A DNA stretch of 64,000 bases from HXMU1420-2 sp034670145 (lineage in GTDB: Bacteria > Pseudomonadota > Alphaproteobacteria > Rhodobacterales > Rhodobacteraceae): contig JAXMOA010000009.1 of the NCBI GenBank assembly GCA_034670145.1, forward strand, positions 62,001 through 126,000, read 5' to 3'. Of the stretch, positions 17,589 through 26,125 are shown one piece after another. Position 1 is the stretch's first letter. Every line of letters begins with the position of its first letter. Below the pieces are notes generated by a model. That model did no database searches. It saw only the letters and a list, made by a program, of their open reading frames with translations, and had not been told where the DNA came from. A program made the position numbers and the translations under genes.

Positions 17589-17671
17589 AAGTAATCGTAC
17601 CAATGACACAATTGTGCCATGATTTGATACCTGTCTGTTCTGCAAGTTGTTCAGAAAACATTAAGTAATCG
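17589..17671 (+). promoter_or_regulatory. palindrome-rich control region upstream of a small membrane protein gene
   Basis: Contains an 18-bp near-perfect palindrome at 17603-17620 (ATGACACAATTGTGCCAT, 8 of 9 pairs match), an inverted repeat TTCTG/CAGAA at 17638-17656, and a 9-bp direct repeat AAGTAATCG at 17589-17597 and 17663-17671. The AT-rich character differs from the surrounding coding DNA. It looks like an operator/promoter region for the gene at 17721; the regulator is unknown. Confidence 0.5.
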
Positions 17672-17720
17672 GTCCTAGCCTGTCCCGGACGAAGGTCTTG
17701 CGTAACAAGGGAGCGTGTGA

Positions 17721-18038
17721 ATGAAGAATGCAGTTTTGGGTCTGGTGTCAGGCCTGGTCGCCTTTGCATTGGTGCTGATTTCGGGTGGCTCGGTGCTGCT
17801 CGCTTTTGCGACCTATGTGGTGATCGGCGCGGCTGGCACATTGCTCACCGCATTGATCGGGGTGGGCTGTGAAAAATTTGCCACTGCTGTCTCCGGCGCG
17901 TCACTGGCGCAACCCTTTCGAATGACCGACTCCGCGTCGGGCCCTTTCTCCGGGACAATCCCTATCCTTTCGCGCGACCGGGAAGCGCCGGGGGCATGGC
18001 GCCCCAAAGGCCGCAACGTGCCGGATCACACAGAGTAA
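17721..18038 (+). CDS. small membrane protein, unknown function
   Basis: 105 aa. Two closely spaced membrane helices (about residues 3-22 and 25-49) are followed by a polar, Pro/Arg-rich tail of about 55 residues. It is preceded by GGGAGCGTGTGA, a good ribosome site. No family recognised. The intergenic region upstream carries palindromes that suggest dedicated regulation. It stands alone, convergent to the flavodoxin-like gene. Confidence 0.65.
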   Translation: MKNAVLGLVSGLVAFALVLISGGSVLLAFATYVVIGAAGTLLTALIGVGCEKFATAVSGASLAQPFRMTDSASGPFSGTIPILSRDREAPGAWRPKGRNVPDHTE

Positions 18039-18175
18039 CCCCCTCATTTGACCGCGGCCAGCCAGGCCAAATGCGCGCCTCGGCGTCATACATAACGCTC
18101 TGGGCCCTCTGTGTGGCCCGCCGTACTCTTTGTCCCGTTCCTTCGCCCGCTGTCCTTTGCTTGTTCTCGTGGCGG

Positions 18176-18673
18176 TCAGAACACGCCCATGGCCAATCCG
18201 GCGGCCAGGGCCTGCCCCAGATCCCGGCAGGGCGCCAGATCTGCCTGCGAAAGCGTCTTGGGCGCCATGATCGCCTCTGGGGTTTGGGCAAAAACGCAGG
18301 TTATCAGCGGCGGCTGCACCTCGCGCAGCCGCCAGCCCGTTGCAATCCGCGCCAATTGGCGCGCGGCCCCGGTTCCATCCGACCCGGCCGAGATCATCTG
18401 CGCATAGGCCCGCCCTTCGATCTGTCCCAGCACCGGATAATAGCAGCGGTCAAAAAACTCTTTCATCCCGCCCGACAGGGCCGCCAGATTTTCGGGAGCG
18501 CAAAACAGATAGCCTTGCGCCGCCATCAAGTCAGACGGCTCCGCCTGTTGCGCGGTCAAAAGGCGGGTTTCGATTTCATCCCGCGCGCCCTGCGCTGCGG
18601 CCTCGGCCATTTGTTGACTGGCCCCGGTGCGCGAATGATAGACGATCAGCAAATGGGGCACGATTTCCTCCAT
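18176..18673 (-). CDS. flavodoxin-like / NAD(P)H-dependent FMN reductase family protein
   Basis: 165 aa. The N-terminal strand and phosphate loop LIVYHSRTGASQQMAEAA match the FMN-binding T/S-x-T-G-x-T loop of flavodoxin-fold proteins, and FCAPENLAALSGGMKEFFDR matches the isoalloxazine-contact region of NAD(P)H:FMN reductases. It probably carries FMN and acts as a small redox protein or quinone/flavin reductase. The ATG at 18673 gives the normal N-terminus; a TTG 15 nt upstream is also in frame. Monocistronic. Confidence 0.78.
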   Translation of the reverse strand: MEEIVPHLLIVYHSRTGASQQMAEAAAQGARDEIETRLLTAQQAEPSDLMAAQGYLFCAPENLAALSGGMKEFFDRCYYPVLGQIEGRAYAQMISAGSDGTGAARQLARIATGWRLREVQPPLITCVFAQTPEAIMAPKTLSQADLAPCRDLGQALAAGLAMGVF

Positions 18674-18800
18674 CGCAGGGTCCCGCAACAGGATAGATCA
18701 AATCGCGGCAAAGCTGAATCGCTTTTGTTCCGGGCGACGCAGGGTTCGGACGGTCTCAATACGCTTTCCCCCCGGGCGATGCCGACATAAGCTGTCCGGA

Positions 18801-19976
18801 ATGTTCCAGGACCGCGCCATCCTTTTGCTTGCGTTTGGCCAGACGCTGATCTGGGCCGGAATGTTCTATCTGTTTCCGGCCTCGCTGTTGAATTGGGAGA
18901 CCGGTCTGGGCTGGGCCCGCCGCGATCTGACATTGGCAATCACCCTGGCAGTACTGGCCTCGGGGCTGGCGGCCCCCCTGGCCGGGCGGCTGATTGATGC
19001 CGGGCGCGGACCGGCGATGATGGGGCTGGCCGCGGCCTCGGGGGGATGCTGTCTGATGGCTCTGTCTCAGGTCAGCACCTTGTGGCAGTTCTATGCCCTC
19101 TGGATCACCATGGGCCTTCTGATGGCCGGCACCCTCTACGAGGCCACCTTTGCCATGATCACCCGCACACGCGGCGCGGCGGCGCGGCAAGGGATCGTGC
19201 GCATCACCCTGATTGCGGGTTTTGCCGGCAGCCTCAGCTTTCCCATCGTCAACGCCTTGAGCGATGCGCTCGGCTGGCGCGCGGCCACGGCGCTGATCGG
19301 CGGCTTTATCCTGTTGGTCGTGGCGCCGATGTTGTGGACCGGCGCAAGGCTCTTGGGTGAGCCCACGCCCCTGCCCCGCGACCAGAGCGCGCCGCAGCCC
19401 GGGCATGGCTATCTGCACAGCCCGGTGTTCTGGTTGCTGGGGGTTGGATTTGCCGTCTCGGCGATCACCCATGGCGCAACATTGCATCATTTGTTGCCGA
19501 TCCTGAATGAACGCAGTCTCAGCCCGGGTTTTGCCATTCTGATCGCCTCGATGATCGGCCCGATGCAGGTGGTCGGGCGTCTGGCGATGGTGACACTGGG
19601 GGACCGTCTGAGCGACCATGTCTTTGCGCTGCTGGCCTTTGGGTTGATGGGGCTGTCGATTCTGACGTTGTTGCTGGCCGGATCAGAGCGGGGGATGATC
19701 CTGGGGTTTGTCCTGCTGTTCGGCAGCGCCTATGGGACGGTGTCGATCCTGCGCCCGGTGATTGCACGCCAGTTGCTGGGAGAGCAGAATTTTGGCGCCA
19801 AGTCTGGTGGGTTGGCCGCGATGTATATGGTGGCGGCGGCCTCGTCGGCCTGGTTGGGGGCCCTGATCTGGGGAATGGGAGGATATGATCTGATGCTATT
19901 GATCCTGTTGGCGCTTATCGGACTGGCTGCGGCGCTTTATCTGCTGGCCCATCGGCTGGCGGGCCGGGTGTCTTGA
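18801..19976 (+). CDS. MFS transporter
   Basis: 391 aa with about 12 membrane helices and MFS features: a short loop AGRLIDAGRGP between helices 2 and 3, and the pseudo-repeat GRLAMVTLGDRL in the second half. It resembles oxalate/monocarboxylate-type (OFA-like) MFS proteins, which suggests a small organic anion substrate, but that is a weak inference. The start ATG has only CCGGA upstream. First gene of a segment where the + strand is G-rich, unlike the flanks. Confidence 0.85.
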   Translation: MFQDRAILLLAFGQTLIWAGMFYLFPASLLNWETGLGWARRDLTLAITLAVLASGLAAPLAGRLIDAGRGPAMMGLAAASGGCCLMALSQVSTLWQFYALWITMGLLMAGTLYEATFAMITRTRGAAARQGIVRITLIAGFAGSLSFPIVNALSDALGWRAATALIGGFILLVVAPMLWTGARLLGEPTPLPRDQSAPQPGHGYLHSPVFWLLGVGFAVSAITHGATLHHLLPILNERSLSPGFAILIASMIGPMQVVGRLAMVTLGDRLSDHVFALLAFGLMGLSILTLLLAGSERGMILGFVLLFGSAYGTVSILRPVIARQLLGEQNFGAKSGGLAAMYMVAAASSAWLGALIWGMGGYDLMLLILLALIGLAAALYLLAHRLAGRVS

Positions 19977-20035
19977 GGGGGGTATTGCGCATCCAGGGTC
20001 AGGGGATGCCAACCGGGCGGCCCATTGACGTCGGA

Positions 20036-20082
20036 TTGGGGCGCTGCCCCAAACCCCGGAGTATTTCGGAGCCAAAAAGAAA
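20036..20082 (+). repeat. dispersed hairpin plus GAGTATTT...CCAAAAAGAA element (copy A)
   Basis: A 7-bp hairpin (TTGGGGC 20036-20042, loop GCT, GCCCCAA 20046-20052), then ACCCCG and the box GAGTATTT with CCAAAAAGAA ending at 20082. The same layout occurs at 59427-59476, and the box alone occurs at three other sites in this window. It lies just upstream of the ribosome site of the next gene. Confidence 0.75.
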
Positions 20083-20097
20083 CACAGGAGCGCCAGA

Positions 20098-21003
20098 TTG
20101 CGGAGCCGCGTGTTGCAAATGAGCGGCCGGATCGGATCCACCCAGACCGGGCGCGCGATCCTGCTGATGATCTTTGCGCTGTTGTGCTTTTCGCTGATGG
20201 ATGCCTGCGTCAAGGCGGTTTCGCCGCAGGTCGGTGTTCTGCCCGCACTTTGGGCGCGCTATGCCGGGCAGATGCTGGTGGTTGTGATCCTCGTGGCGCC
20301 GCGCCTGTCGCAGGTGGCGCGGACCCGGCGGCTGGGCACGCAGTTGCTGCGGTCCATTTCGCTGATGTGTGCAACGGCATTCTTTTTCTCGGGCCTGAGT
20401 TTTCTGCCCCTGGCTGAAAATGCGACGCTGATGGCGATCAATCCGGTTCTGGTCACTTTGGGGGCGGCGCTGTTTCTGGGGGAGGCTCTGGGGCCGCGAC
20501 GCATCGCCGGGATTGGGGTTGCGGGCATCGGGGCCGTCATGGTCATGCGCCCCGGCTCCGAGCTGTTTTCGCTGGCAGCAATCCTGCCCCTGATGGCTGC
20601 GCTGTGTTATTCGGCCTATGCCTTGCTGACCCGCAAGGTCGGGCGGGATGAGGATGTCTGGACCTCTTTGTTTTACACCGGGCTGGTGGGCACGGTGCTG
20701 CTGAGTTGCGTGGTGCCATTCGCCTGGGTCACGCCCGATGCCTGGGGCGCGATGATGATGCTGGGTGTGGCGCTGTTGGGAACTCTGGGGCAATTGGCGC
20801 TGATCCGCGCCTTTGCCCAGGGCGAGGCCGCGATGCTGGCCCCGTTTGCTTATGCCGGTTTGATCTTTTCTGCTCTGTGGGGATTGGTGTTTTTTGCCGA
20901 GGTGCCGGATATCTGGACGGTGCTGGGCGGTCTTGTGATTGCCGGGGCCGGGATCTATGTCTGGCAACGTGAAACCCGCCAGGCCCGCCGCCTGCCCCGC
21001 TAG
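20098..21003 (+). CDS. EamA/DMT-superfamily transporter
   Basis: 301 aa, ten predicted membrane helices arranged as two EamA repeats (first about 20-150, second about 160-290), the standard size for drug/metabolite transporters of the RhaT/YdcZ-like type. Probably a metabolite exporter; the substrate is unknown. The TTG at 20098 has AGGAG 7 nt upstream; the ATG at 20119 would give 294 aa but has no good ribosome site. The 40-bp gap to the next gene suggests possible co-transcription with the acyltransferase. Confidence 0.85.
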   Translation: MRSRVLQMSGRIGSTQTGRAILLMIFALLCFSLMDACVKAVSPQVGVLPALWARYAGQMLVVVILVAPRLSQVARTRRLGTQLLRSISLMCATAFFFSGLSFLPLAENATLMAINPVLVTLGAALFLGEALGPRRIAGIGVAGIGAVMVMRPGSELFSLAAILPLMAALCYSAYALLTRKVGRDEDVWTSLFYTGLVGTVLLSCVVPFAWVTPDAWGAMMMLGVALLGTLGQLALIRAFAQGEAAMLAPFAYAGLIFSALWGLVFFAEVPDIWTVLGGLVIAGAGIYVWQRETRQARRLPR

Positions 21004-21043
21004 ATCCACTGAACAGTTCAATTCGACCCATCCAGAGGCCGCC

Positions 21044-21970
21044 ATGCCCGCCGTGAAATCCAAGCTAGGCCGCCCGGCCCGCACCGCGTATCACATCGGC
21101 AATGCCTGTGCGCAGGGGGTGATCGGGGCGCTGATGCTGTTGCCCTATCGCTGGCGCGTGCCGCTCACCGGCTGGCTGGCGGCGTGGGTGGCGGCGCCAT
21201 TGGCCGGGTTTCACCGGCGCACGCGGCGCAATCTGGCGCTGGTCTGTCCGGAGATCGCCCCGCCCCAGGCCCGCCGCCTGGCCCGCGCGGTGGCCGATAA
21301 TGCCGGGCGCACCACGATCGAGCAGCTCAGCACCGCCCCGTTTCTGGCCCGCGCCGGGGCGCTGACGCCAACCGGTCCGGGCTGGCAGGCTGTCACCCAG
21401 GCCCGCGCCGAGGGCCGCCCCGTGATCATGTGCAGCGGTCATTTTGGTAATTATTCGGTCATTCCGGTCACCTTTCAGGCCCACGGCCTGCCAATGGGTG
21501 TCCTCTATCGGCGCATGGCAAACCCCTATTTCAACCGCTATTACGTGGGCAAGATCCAGGCCCTGGGAGAGCCCTGTTTCGAACAGGGGCTCGAAGGGAT
21601 GCGTGGCATTGTCCGCCATCTGCGTCAGGGTGGGATGCTGGGCATTCTGACCGATCTGCATGCCCATGGCGGCGAAGAGCTGCGGTTTTTCGGCAAACCC
21701 GCCGTCACCGCTCTGTCGACTGCTGAACTGGCCTTGAAATTCAACGCGCTGCTGGTGCCGGGCTATGCCATTCGCCAGCCGGACGGGTTGAATTTCGAGG
21801 TCGTGCTGCGGGATCCGATCCCCCATAGTGACCCGGTGACCATGTCTCAGGCGATGAATGACGACCTGGAGCAGATGGTGCGGACGCATATGGATCAATG
21901 GTTCTGGGTGCATCGCCGCTGGAAGCCCTGGGTGCACAATGGTGTGGTGCGTGGCATGCCCGATGGCTAG
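21044..21970 (+). CDS. lysophospholipid acyltransferase family protein (LpxL/HtrB-like)
   Basis: 308 aa with an N-terminal membrane segment, matching the LPLAT superfamily of lipid A or phosphatidylinositol-mannoside acyltransferases. The active-site block is CSGHFGNYSV: H133 is the catalytic histidine, but the acidic residue expected four residues later (as in HFGNWE) is Ser138. The glycerophosphate/acceptor block LYRRMANPYFNRYY and the GGMLGILTDLHAHGGE segment are normal. It would transfer acyl chains from acyl-ACP at the inner membrane. The start at 21044 fits the family better than upstream frames. Confidence 0.8.
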   Translation: MPAVKSKLGRPARTAYHIGNACAQGVIGALMLLPYRWRVPLTGWLAAWVAAPLAGFHRRTRRNLALVCPEIAPPQARRLARAVADNAGRTTIEQLSTAPFLARAGALTPTGPGWQAVTQARAEGRPVIMCSGHFGNYSVIPVTFQAHGLPMGVLYRRMANPYFNRYYVGKIQALGEPCFEQGLEGMRGIVRHLRQGGMLGILTDLHAHGGEELRFFGKPAVTALSTAELALKFNALLVPGYAIRQPDGLNFEVVLRDPIPHSDPVTMSQAMNDDLEQMVRTHMDQWFWVHRRWKPWVHNGVVRGMPDG

Positions 21971-22087
21971 GGGTCACGTCTGGGCAAGCCGCTCTTGTCA
22001 AGGGCGCAGAATTGCCTAAGTCGGAGGTTGCTGGCCGCCCTCTGGCGATGTTAAGCGCGAAAGACGAAATTGACAGGAGACGGTGAC

Positions 22088-23155
22088 ATGGCAACGCGCG
22101 AAGATGTGTTGGAAGTACTCAAGCAGGTGACCGCTCCGGGCACGGGACAGGATATCGTATCCTCTGGCGTGATGCGGGCGCTGAATGTCGATGAAAACGG
22201 CGTCAGTTTCGTGCTGGAAATCGCACCGGATCAGGCCACGGCGATGGAGCCTGTGCGCGCCGAGGCCGAGGCGCGGGTGAAGGCGCTGGGCGTGGCGCAG
22301 GTCTCGGCGTTGATGACCGCGCATTCGGCCAAGGCACCGCCCCCCGACCTCAAACCGGCCGCGCGCAAGCCGGCCGCGCCGCAGGGACCACAGAAGGTGC
22401 CCGGGGTCGATCGGATCGTTGCGGTGGCCAGTGGCAAGGGCGGTGTCGGAAAATCGACCGTTGCGGCCAATCTGGCAGCGGCTCTGGCGGCGCAGGGGCG
22501 GCGTGTGGGGCTGCTGGATGCGGATGTCTACGGGCCGTCACAGCCGCGGATGCTGGGGGTTTCGGGGCGGCCTGCCTCGCCCGATGGCAAGGCGATCCTG
22601 CCGCTCAAGGCGCATGGGATCACGATGATGTCCATGGGGCTGATGGTTGAGGACGGCAAGGCCGTGGTGTGGCGGGGGCCCATGTTGATGGGCGCGTTGC
22701 AGCAGATGATGAACCAGGTGCAATGGGGTGAGTTGGATGTGCTGATCGTGGATCTGCCGCCGGGTACGGGGGATGTGCAGCTCACGCTCAGCCAGAAATT
22801 TGCCGTGGATGGCGCGGTGATTGTCTCTACGCCGCAGGATGTTGCCTTGCTGGATGCGCGCAAGGGGATGGATATGTTCCGTCAGCTGAACGTGCCGATC
22901 CTGGGCATGATTGAAAACATGTCGACGCATATCTGTTCCAATTGCGGGCATGAAGAGCATGTGTTTGGCCATGGCGGTGTTGCGGCCGAGGCCAAGAAGC
23001 TGGGCGTGCCGCTGTTGGCCGAGGTGCCGTTGCATTTGTCGATTCGCTTAGGCGGCGACGGGGGCGCTCCGGTGGTGGTGACCGATCCGGACGGCCCGCA
23101 GGCGGACGCCTTTTTTCAGGTTGCGCGCAGTCTGGTGCAGAGCGGGATGGCGTAA
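22088..23155 (+). CDS. mrp: Mrp/NBP35-type iron-sulfur cluster carrier ATPase
   Basis: 355 aa. An N-terminal MIP18/DUF59 domain (about 1-80), then a P-loop ATPase with deviant Walker A GKGGVGKS at residues 116-123 and a C-terminal cluster-binding pair C283-x2-C286. The protein carries a bridging Fe-S cluster between chains and delivers it to apoproteins (ApbC/Mrp family). An ACAGGAGA ribosome site lies upstream of the ATG at 22088. This function fits a genome rich in Fe-S enzymes, including the Rieske operon, but no linkage is shown. Confidence 0.95.
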   Translation: MATREDVLEVLKQVTAPGTGQDIVSSGVMRALNVDENGVSFVLEIAPDQATAMEPVRAEAEARVKALGVAQVSALMTAHSAKAPPPDLKPAARKPAAPQGPQKVPGVDRIVAVASGKGGVGKSTVAANLAAALAAQGRRVGLLDADVYGPSQPRMLGVSGRPASPDGKAILPLKAHGITMMSMGLMVEDGKAVVWRGPMLMGALQQMMNQVQWGELDVLIVDLPPGTGDVQLTLSQKFAVDGAVIVSTPQDVALLDARKGMDMFRQLNVPILGMIENMSTHICSNCGHEEHVFGHGGVAAEAKKLGVPLLAEVPLHLSIRLGGDGGAPVVVTDPDGPQADAFFQVARSLVQSGMA

Positions 23156-23193
23156 GAGCTGTCAGGGCGCGCACGCGGCTGGTGTAGCGTTGT

Positions 23194-23217
23194 GAGTATT
23201 TGATCCAAAAAGAAGCC
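23194..23217 (+). repeat. GAGTATTT...CCAAAAAGAAGCC box (copy B)
   Basis: A 24-bp box, GAGTATTTGATC followed by CCAAAAAGAAGCC, 38 bp after the mrp stop codon and without the GC hairpin seen in copies A and D. Same orientation as copies A, C and D. Confidence 0.75.
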
Positions 23218-23274
23218 CTGGGGTGTGACCCTTTGGGTGTCTGGCGGGCCGGAATATGGGCTTTTCAGAGTGGC

Positions 23275-24075
23275 TCAGCCGCCCAGCAATATGGGGAAAT
23301 CCTCGCCCCGGAGCCTGTCGCCGTCCTGAAGGGTCACCTTGGGAAAGGGGGGCGATGTGGTCAGCCCCGGGCGCCGGGCAAAGCGGGCGTCGTCGCCGAC
23401 CAAGCGCAAGGAGAAGGCGCGCCGCTGGTCGCCATTGGGGTTGGCCGGGGCGCCGTGCACGGTGCGATAGTCAAAGGCGATCGCATCGCCCGGGCTGACC
23501 GCCCAGCCGATGATGTCGAAGGCCGCGCGGTCGGCTTCGATATCGGGCAGTTCCTCGAGCCCGTCATCGGCATTGAGCGGCGTGCCGTCAAACCTCTGGG
23601 GCCGGTAGGATTTGCCCCATTTGTGTGATCCTGCGATAAATTCCAGCGTCGTGGCGCGGGGCACCTCGTCCAGCGGGATCCAGAGGCTCAGCGTTTTCGG
23701 CCCCTGCACGCAGTAATAGGGTGCATCCTGATGCCAGGGGGTTGGGAAGGGGCTGGCGGCGGCCTTGACCAGCACATGTTCGTGAAACAGCTGGACCAGT
23801 TGGCTTTGCATCAGTTGAGCGCCGATTTCGGCCGCCGGGGAATTGAAAATGAAGTCGCGGTAGTCGGGAATGCGCGCCCAGTTGCAATAGTCGATGAAAA
23901 ACTCACCACTGCCATCCTCGCTTTTGTAGATGCGGGCGGTTGGGTCCGGGTCGGCCATATTGGCAGCCACGCCGGCGCGCAGCGTGTCGACCCAATCGGC
24001 AAAGACGCCGCGCAGGACCGTGGCGCCCAGCCGGTCGAATTCTTGCAGGCGATCGGGGGCGAGTGGCGTGGACAT
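23275..24075 (-). CDS. phytanoyl-CoA dioxygenase family protein (Fe(II)/2-oxoglutarate)
   Basis: 266 aa double-stranded beta-helix oxygenase. The iron ligands are seen as H-Q-D in TPWHQDAPYYCVQG and a distal His in RTVHGAPANPNGDQRR, with the following Arg (RRAFSLRLV) for 2-oxoglutarate binding. Bacterial PhyH-family members hydroxylate small molecules such as ectoine or alkyl compounds; the ectoine-specific context is missing, so the substrate is unknown. GAGGAG lies 7 nt before the ATG. Divergent from the sodium-channel gene. Confidence 0.87.
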   Translation of the reverse strand: MSTPLAPDRLQEFDRLGATVLRGVFADWVDTLRAGVAANMADPDPTARIYKSEDGSGEFFIDYCNWARIPDYRDFIFNSPAAEIGAQLMQSQLVQLFHEHVLVKAAASPFPTPWHQDAPYYCVQGPKTLSLWIPLDEVPRATTLEFIAGSHKWGKSYRPQRFDGTPLNADDGLEELPDIEADRAAFDIIGWAVSPGDAIAFDYRTVHGAPANPNGDQRRAFSLRLVGDDARFARRPGLTTSPPFPKVTLQDGDRLRGEDFPILLGG

Positions 24076-24259
24076 GGCGGGCTCCTCAAACCGGGGTGAG
24101 GGTATTAAAGGGGCTATGGCAGCGCTTGCCAAGCGGGTTTGTCCCCGGGCCGGTGAATCCTGGGGACGACATGCAACGGATTGCCGGATCAGGTGGCATT
24201 TTGTCAGAGGTGCGCGCGAAGCACTTGCCCAAACCCGGCAACGGCGCATAAACGGTCGT

Positions 24260-25051
24260 ATGAGCACTGAATCTTTGACTGGCCTGCGCGCCCGGGTGGC
24301 TGACTTTATGGAGCGGCCCATCGTCAATAACGTCATCATCGGCGTTATTGTTTTCAATGCCATCCTGCTGGGGGTTGAAACCTCGGACAGCCTGATGGCG
24401 CGCATCGGCTTTTTGGTCGGGTTTCTGGATGAGGTGTGTCTGGCGATCTTTTGCGCGGAACTCGCGGCCAAGCTTTTTGCCCATCGGTTGCAGTTTTTCA
24501 AATCGGGCTGGAACCTGTTTGACTTTTTCATCGTGGGCATTGCCCTGGTGCCGGCGGCGCAATCCATGTCGGTGCTGCGGGCCTTGCGTATTCTGCGGGT
24601 GATGCGGTTGATGTCGGCCGCACCCAGTATCCGGCGGGTGATCGAAGGGTTCCTGACCGCCCTGCCCGGCATGGGGTCGGTGTTCATGCTGATGTCGTTG
24701 ATGTTTTACATCGGCTCGGTGATTTCGACGAAACTCTTTGCCGACAGTTTCCCGCAGTGGTTCGGCTCCATCGGGGCATCGGCCTATTCGCTGTTTCAGA
24801 TCATGACGCTGGAGAGCTGGTCCATGGGGATCGTGCGCCCGGTCATGGAGATCTATCCTTATGCCTGGGTGTTCTTTGTGCCCTTTATCATGGTCACGAC
24901 CTTTGCGGTGGTGAACCTGCTGGTGGGTCTGATCGTGAATTCGATGCAGGATGCGGCCTCGGTCGAGAGCAATGCTGAAACCGATGCTTACCGCGACCAG
25001 GTGATGGAGCGTTTGGTGGCGATCGAGAAAAAGCTGGACGAGAAAAGCTAG
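24260..25051 (+). CDS. voltage-gated sodium channel, NaChBac/BacNav family
   Basis: 263 aa single-domain six-helix channel. The S4 voltage sensor has four arginines at every third position (R107, R110, R113, R116 in SVLRALRILRVMRLMS). The pore carries the sodium selectivity filter T183-L-E-S-W-S-M189, the same motif as NavAb, followed by S6 (VVNLLVGLIVNSMQD) and a C-terminal coiled-coil stretch of about 30 residues (YRDQVMERLVAIEKKLDEK) for tetramer assembly. It works as a homotetramer in the inner membrane; in bacteria it is linked to motility and pH/Na+ responses. No motility genes are in this window. Confidence 0.95.
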   Translation: MSTESLTGLRARVADFMERPIVNNVIIGVIVFNAILLGVETSDSLMARIGFLVGFLDEVCLAIFCAELAAKLFAHRLQFFKSGWNLFDFFIVGIALVPAAQSMSVLRALRILRVMRLMSAAPSIRRVIEGFLTALPGMGSVFMLMSLMFYIGSVISTKLFADSFPQWFGSIGASAYSLFQIMTLESWSMGIVRPVMEIYPYAWVFFVPFIMVTTFAVVNLLVGLIVNSMQDAASVESNAETDAYRDQVMERLVAIEKKLDEKS

Positions 25052-25118
25052 GCGTCCTGCCCGTTTCGGACCCCGCCGCAGGTGCTGCAATCTGGCGTGT
25101 GCGGAGACGGCGGGATTT

Positions 25119-25142
25119 GAGTATTTGGACCAAAAAGAAGCC
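25119..25142 (+). repeat. GAGTATTT...CCAAAAAGAAGCC box (copy C)
   Basis: GAGTATTTGGAC followed by CCAAAAAGAAGCC ends 47 bp before the start codon of the MBL-fold gene. It differs from copy B at only a few bases in the centre. Confidence 0.75.
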
Positions 25143-25189
25143 GGGGTGTCGTAGGTTTTGACCCTGGGGTGCCGGGACAGGAGGCGGAT

Positions 25190-26044
25190 ATGCTGTGCAG
25201 GATTGGTGAGGTCGAGGTGTGGCGGATCCTGGAGATCCACGCGCCGTTCCTGAAACCGGAGGATCTGTTTCCGACGGCGGGGCCGGATGTGGCAGAGATT
25301 GTTGCGGCGCATGTGCCCGGGGGTCTGTGCCCCGAGAGCGGGCGGCTGATCCTGCCGATCCAGGGCTTTTTGCTCAAGACGCCCGCGCATACCATTCTGG
25401 TCGACAGCTGTGTGGGCAATGACAAGACCGTGCCGGGTCTGCCCAACTGGCATCAACGCTCGGACAATCGGTTCTTGTCGGCCCTGACCGCGGCCGGGGT
25501 TGAAACGGACGATATCGACTATGTTCTGTGCACCCATCTGCACACGGATCACGTCGGCTGGAACACCCGTCTGGAGGATGGCCGCTGGGTGCCGACCTTT
25601 GCCAATGCCCGCTATCTGATGCCCACGGCCGACCTGGCGTTTCATCGCCAGCAACAGGGCGACCTCTTTGCCGAGAGCGTCCTGCCGGTGCTGGAGGCCG
25701 GACAGGTGGAGCAGGTCGAGGCCGGTCATATGCTGGGCGATCACGTGACCCTTGTGCCAACGCCGGGGCATACGCCCGGGCATGTCTCGGTCCGGATCCG
25801 CAGTGGCGATCAGGAGGCGCTGATCACCGGGGATGCGCTGCATTCATCGGTGCAATGTGCCCATCCGCAATGGCATTTCAAATATGATGTGGATGCGCCC
25901 CGCGCGGTACAGTCGCGGGTGGCCCTTCTGGAACAGGCGGCCGAGGCCGATTGCCGGGTGCTGGGCAGCCATTTTGCGCTGCCGTCGATCGGGCGCGTGC
26001 GGGCCGATGGGGACGGGTTTCACTGGGACGACGACGCGGGCTGA
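25190..26044 (+). CDS. MBL-fold metallo-hydrolase
   Basis: 284 aa. The zinc motif H116-x-H118-x-D120-H121 (THLHTDHVGW) is followed by further ligands in TPGHTPGHVSV and TGDALHSSVQ and a C-terminal LGSHFALPSIGRV. Resembles lactonase/glyoxalase-II-like members (AHL-lactonase branch) more than beta-lactamases. Hydrolytic activity on a small ester or lactone is likely, the substrate unknown. AGGAGG lies 5 nt before the ATG at 25190. Single gene, convergent to acs. Confidence 0.87.
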   Translation: MLCRIGEVEVWRILEIHAPFLKPEDLFPTAGPDVAEIVAAHVPGGLCPESGRLILPIQGFLLKTPAHTILVDSCVGNDKTVPGLPNWHQRSDNRFLSALTAAGVETDDIDYVLCTHLHTDHVGWNTRLEDGRWVPTFANARYLMPTADLAFHRQQQGDLFAESVLPVLEAGQVEQVEAGHMLGDHVTLVPTPGHTPGHVSVRIRSGDQEALITGDALHSSVQCAHPQWHFKYDVDAPRAVQSRVALLEQAAEADCRVLGSHFALPSIGRVRADGDGFHWDDDAG

Positions 26045-26125
26045 TCAGGCGCAAAAAGGGGGCGCCGCCGCAGCGCGCCCCCCGGAATATCACAATGTAA
26101 CCTGCTGGTGCCGGCAGCCGCCGGG

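Noticed and set aside
17630..17656. Possible lux box (ACCTGT...AAGTT) for quorum-sensing control
   Set aside because: Only one half matches the CTG-N10-CAG consensus, and no luxR/luxI gene is in the window.
23275..24075. PhyH gene as ectoine hydroxylase (ectD)
   Set aside because: No ectABC genes nearby and the EctD-specific signature was not seen; only the family call is kept.
24086..25843. A 585-codon open frame on the minus strand across the sodium channel and MBL genes
   Set aside because: His/Arg/Gln-rich low-complexity translation, opposite to two genes with strong motifs; a product of high GC in the third codon position.
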